64,000 nt of DNA from Flavobacterium sp. I-STPP5a. GTDB taxonomy: Bacteria; Bacteroidota; Bacteroidia; Flavobacteriales; Flavobacteriaceae. Both the position numbers and the translations under genes were made by a program. How positions within the stretch are numbered: position 1 is the first letter of the stretch; the number at the start of each line of letters is the position of its first letter. This document shows, one piece after another, positions 61,379 to 64,000 of the stretch. Below the pieces are notes generated by a model. That model saw only the letters and a list, made by a program, of their open reading frames with translations, ran no database searches and was not told the origin of the DNA. The stretch is taken from the NCBI RefSeq assembly GCF_009764685.1, contig NZ_VHLM01000084.1:1-64000 (forward strand), given 5' to 3'.

Positions 61379-64000
61379 TTACCAAGTTGACAGTACTGAT
61401 CTTAACCAAGTATTAGTTGCAATGCAAACATAAATAGCAGATGATGTTATCCTAATTTCTCCTGGTGTCCCCGTGTCTGTTCTGGATGATGGAGGAATAT
61501 TTAATGCAGATAGATTGTATGATTTAGCATTGATAGATACATTATTAGTAATCGGATTACCGTTTGCATCGGCTTTTACATAGGGGATGTCTTCGAGGTA
61601 GGCTGTTTTGACTACTTTACCAACATAATCAACTTTGAGTACTTTTTTTTCAGGTGCTGTAGGTGTAACAACCTTATTCACACCTATATCAGTAACCAAA
61701 AAAATGTTTTTATTTTTACCAGAAACAATAAATGGATTTGCGTTACCACCACCATATATAGATGATACTATTCCGTTTTGATCTACTGTTGTGGCACCTG
61801 TGCTATTATACTGTGAAAAATAGGCTATCCCATTTTCATCAACGCAACCGGGAGCAAATGATTTATGACCAATATTTATAATAGAAACCTGAGCTGTTTG
61901 TATATTTATTTTATAGATATAATTATTTAACATATTTGAATAGTACAAATAATTTCCAGCAGGATCAATCATACCAAACACTGCGCCTACAATATTAACA
62001 CCGGGAACAAAAGTAGAATAGCTTCCATCAAACTCTACTTTGTAAATATCAGGGCTATTATAATTATTCTTATTTAAAAATACACATGTACTTGTCACTA
62101 TTGGAACTGTTGGAACAGATGGAAAAGTTGCAACTACACTTATTACACCTGCCTGAGTTAATTTAAATAAATTAGGACTTCCAACAGAATATTCTTGGTT
62201 TTCGTTTGCTTGATGATTTCCACTTGTATAATAAATGTCTCCATTTGCAGCAATACCCATATAGGAAGCAATAATTTGTATAGGTAATGTTGCTATTAAA
62301 GATGTTACACCATCTGGCGTTGTTTTCGTTATTGTTCTTCCTAATGAGTTTGAGACATATATGTTGCCATTTGCATCAATAATCATTCTGGCCGCTGATT
62401 GACCAAAACTAGCATTTGTACCAAATACTGAACTTACATTCTGCGCTGTTACTTTCTTAATGTCACCATTTCTCAAACCTACATATACATTTCCTTGGCT
62501 ATCAGTTACCATAGAGTATATAGATGAACTTTCCTTTGCGTAATATCCTAAAGACGAAGACTGCAAACCAGAACTATTAAAAAGTTTGTCAAGTTTTAAT
62601 CCACTATCATTTGCAACTAAACTATTAACAGTTAATTGTCCTGAAAACGTGTCGGGTCCAGTTTTGTTCAACTTACCATTTATTGCCGTTTGTGTTGCAG
62701 TTGAAATCGGCTTGTTTGCATCGCTTGTATTGTCAACCAAATTTAATCCTATTGCCGTCTTATCAAGGGTTTGCCATGACTTGTCTCCTCTATAATATTG
62801 AGAAATTGTTCCAGTTGGAATAGTTGTGGCGTTTGCCAATACAAATGCCGTCGTTGCAATCTGAGTTGTATTTGTTCCAGCAGTAGCTGTAGGTGCTGTT
62901 GGTGTTCCTGTTAATACTGGACTTACTAAGTTAGCTTTAGTCGCTAAACCAGGTACTGTTGGTAGGTCTGCGGTACCTCCTAAATCTCCAGCTAGTTTAA
63001 CCTTTCCTTTTATTGTTGAAGAAGCATCAGGCATTGATGTATTCGCCAATACGAAAGCAGTCGTTGCAATTTGTGTCGTATTTGTACCAACTGTTGCAGT
63101 AGGTGCCGTTGGTACTCCTGTTAAGTTTGGCGAGACTAAATTAGCCTTTAAATTGAAAGCAGCCTGCGTAGCCGTAGAAACAGGCTTATTCAAATCACTT
63201 GTATTATCAACATTAGCAAGTCCTACAGCTGTTTTGTCAAGTGCCTGCCAAGTTTTGTCTCCACGCAAGTATTGGGCAGTAGTTCCGGTAGCAATACTTG
63301 GTTCTTTAGTTGAATCCGCAATTGTAATATTAGCAGTTCCGTCAAATGCAGTTCCGTTGATACTTCTTGGAGTTGTTAATTTTGTTGCAGACAAAACATT
63401 TTTAGCCGCATCGGCTGTGTTATCAGTATTTGCAAGTCCAACATCTGATTTAGTTAATGTTACAACACCGGTTTTTCCGGCAACACTGTCCACTGCGCCA
63501 CTTGTAATAAAGATATATGCTGTACCGCTCCAACGATACGTTTTGTTGGTATCGTTTGCAACATATATTTTTCCAGTTTCTCCAGTAGCTGGAAAACCTG
63601 CCAGGTTTGTAAATTCTAATACATCATCGACATAACTTGGTAATTGAGTTGTTAGAATAATACCGCTGGAATCCAAAGTAGCCACGCCGTTTGCTACACC
63701 TTTTTCAGAAACAGGGATTCTTGGTGTTGAATCGACAGCATTAATTGTAATGTTTGCAGTTCCGTCAAATGCAGTTCCGTTGATAGATCTTGGAGTTGTT
63801 AACTTTGTTGCAGACAATACGTTTTTAGCGGCATCGGCTGTGTTATCAGCATTTGCAAGTCCAACAGCTGTTTTGTTAAGTGCCTGCCAAGTTTTGTCTC
63901 CACGCAAGTATTGGGCAGTAGTTCCGGAAGCAATACTTGGTTCTTTAGTTGAATCCGCAATTGTAATATTAGCAGTTCCATCAAAGGCAGTTCCATTGAT
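61379..64000 (-). CDS. Repeat-rich phage tail fibre with propeller-like domain, N-terminus outside the window
   Basis: The frame is open to the window edge, so the start is not visible; a TTG at 63907 is inside a repeat and is not the start. From the N-terminal side come repeats of the tail-fibre type (KTAVGLANxDNTADAAKNVL, ATKLTTPRSINGTAFDGTAN, GTTAQYLRGDKTWQAL) and APTATxGTNTTQIATTAFVL units. Around the middle a new domain has repeated blades such as DSQGNVYVGLRNGDIKKVT, DANGNIYVSNSLGRTITK and DENGIAYFSQYNSTGATTV, like an NHL/six-bladed propeller. The end (IYVCIATNTWLRSVLSTW) is typical of phage tail proteins. The propeller is the likely receptor-binding head. Confidence 0.8.
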   Translation of the reverse strand: MNGTAFDGTANITIADSTKEPSIASGTTAQYLRGDKTWQALNKTAVGLANADNTADAAKNVLSATKLTTPRSINGTAFDGTANITINAVDSTPRIPVSEKGVANGVATLDSSGIILTTQLPSYVDDVLEFTNLAGFPATGETGKIYVANDTNKTYRWSGTAYIFITSGAVDSVAGKTGVVTLTKSDVGLANTDNTADAAKNVLSATKLTTPRSINGTAFDGTANITIADSTKEPSIATGTTAQYLRGDKTWQALDKTAVGLANVDNTSDLNKPVSTATQAAFNLKANLVSPNLTGVPTAPTATVGTNTTQIATTAFVLANTSMPDASSTIKGKVKLAGDLGGTADLPTVPGLATKANLVSPVLTGTPTAPTATAGTNTTQIATTAFVLANATTIPTGTISQYYRGDKSWQTLDKTAIGLNLVDNTSDANKPISTATQTAINGKLNKTGPDTFSGQLTVNSLVANDSGLKLDKLFNSSGLQSSSLGYYAKESSSIYSMVTDSQGNVYVGLRNGDIKKVTAQNVSSVFGTNASFGQSAARMIIDANGNIYVSNSLGRTITKTTPDGVTSLIATLPIQIIASYMGIAANGDIYYTSGNHQANENQEYSVGSPNLFKLTQAGVISVVATFPSVPTVPIVTSTCVFLNKNNYNSPDIYKVEFDGSYSTFVPGVNIVGAVFGMIDPAGNYLYYSNMLNNYIYKINIQTAQVSIINIGHKSFAPGCVDENGIAYFSQYNSTGATTVDQNGIVSSIYGGGNANPFIVSGKNKNIFLVTDIGVNKVVTPTAPEKKVLKVDYVGKVVKTAYLEDIPYVKADANGNPITNNVSINAKSYNLSALNIPPSSRTDTGTPGEIRITSSAIYVCIATNTWLRSVLSTW
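63216..64000 (-). repeat. Long direct repeats within the tail-fibre gene
   Basis: 63216-63361 and 63855-64000 (offset 639 bases, 213 codons) differ at only a few positions. A further repeat pair within the unit encodes TTPRSINGTAFDGTANITI (about 63303-63425 and 63740-63865). Such tracts allow length change by recombination. Confidence 0.8.

Noticed and set aside
62830-64000. Regular repeats as a CRISPR array
   Set aside because: The repeats are long, coding and in one frame of a tail-fibre gene, with no short constant repeats or unique spacers. I saw no CRISPR array in the window.

Overview
The window looks like chromosomal DNA of a Bacteroidota bacterium, most probably a Flavobacterium or close relative. 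The DNA is AT-rich, promoters carry the flavobacterial TAnnTTTG -7 element, and the markers are family-typical: an LptF/G-type permease, a RibBA with a degenerate RibA half, a TonB-dependent receptor with a carboxypeptidase-regulatory-like domain, and four-helix-bundle (IVS-type) protein genes. Short intergenic repeats I associate with flavobacteria recur throughout. Species is not determinable from sequence reading alone.

Layout. 1-0.3 kb: 3' end of an IS1182-like transposase. 0.6-7.2 kb: housekeeping run on the + strand (tpx, dgkA, ftsK, lolA, lptF/G-like permease, ribBA). 7.3-17.9 kb: a segment bracketed by two identical tRNA-Ser(UGA) copies. It holds an SOS-like cassette (XRE-S24 self-cleaving regulator facing a Y-family polymerase and a DnaE-type polymerase), ppsA and several broken genes. 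18.0-18.7 kb: wreck of a luciferase-like monooxygenase gene. 18.7-47.3 kb: a nearly complete cobalamin locus in the cobalt-early (anaerobic) style. It contains cbiA, pduX, cbiP, cobD, cbiB, then a cobalamin riboswitch in front of an unusual ferredoxin/TonB-receptor fusion, a NiCoT-like permease, cobA, cbiX, cbiL, cbiH-cbiC fusion, cbiE/T, cbiG-cbiF fusion, cbiJ, cbiD, a second NiCoT-like permease, a ChlI/ChlD-type AAA+/vWA protein, pduO, and on the opposite strand cobN and cobW. 47.8-57.6 kb: a copper-handling block (Cys-rich secreted protein, two HMA proteins, an outer-membrane protein, a lipoprotein with a heavy-metal-binding domain, an AraC regulator with an HMA-like sensor, a Cu P1B-ATPase, a DUF2911 protein, a CopA-CopB-like multicopper oxidase fusion). 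58.1-64.0 kb: minus-strand end of a prophage or phage-tail module, including a repeat-rich tail fibre with a propeller-like domain that runs off the window.

How it works together. The riboswitch should shut off cobalt and corrinoid uptake and the following corrin-ring genes when cobalamin is plentiful. The receptor and two permeases could supply Co2+, CbiX (with CobN/ChlID as a second chelatase system) could insert it, and the Cbi enzymes build cobyrinate. CbiA, CbiP, PduX, CobD and CbiB carry it to adenosylcobinamide phosphate, with PduO supplying the adenosyl group. The nucleotide-loop genes (cobU, cobT, cobS, cobC) are not in this window. In the copper block the HMA/AraC protein sits behind a perfect inverted repeat and probably controls the ATPase and oxidase.

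Most noteworthy: the ferredoxin/TonB-receptor fusion without a separate receptor start codon, the tRNA-Ser duplication bracketing about 10.4 kb, the triple half-site operator of the SOS-like cassette, dispersed repeats that have become in-frame N-termini of two cobalamin proteins, and the oxidase-barrel fusion.
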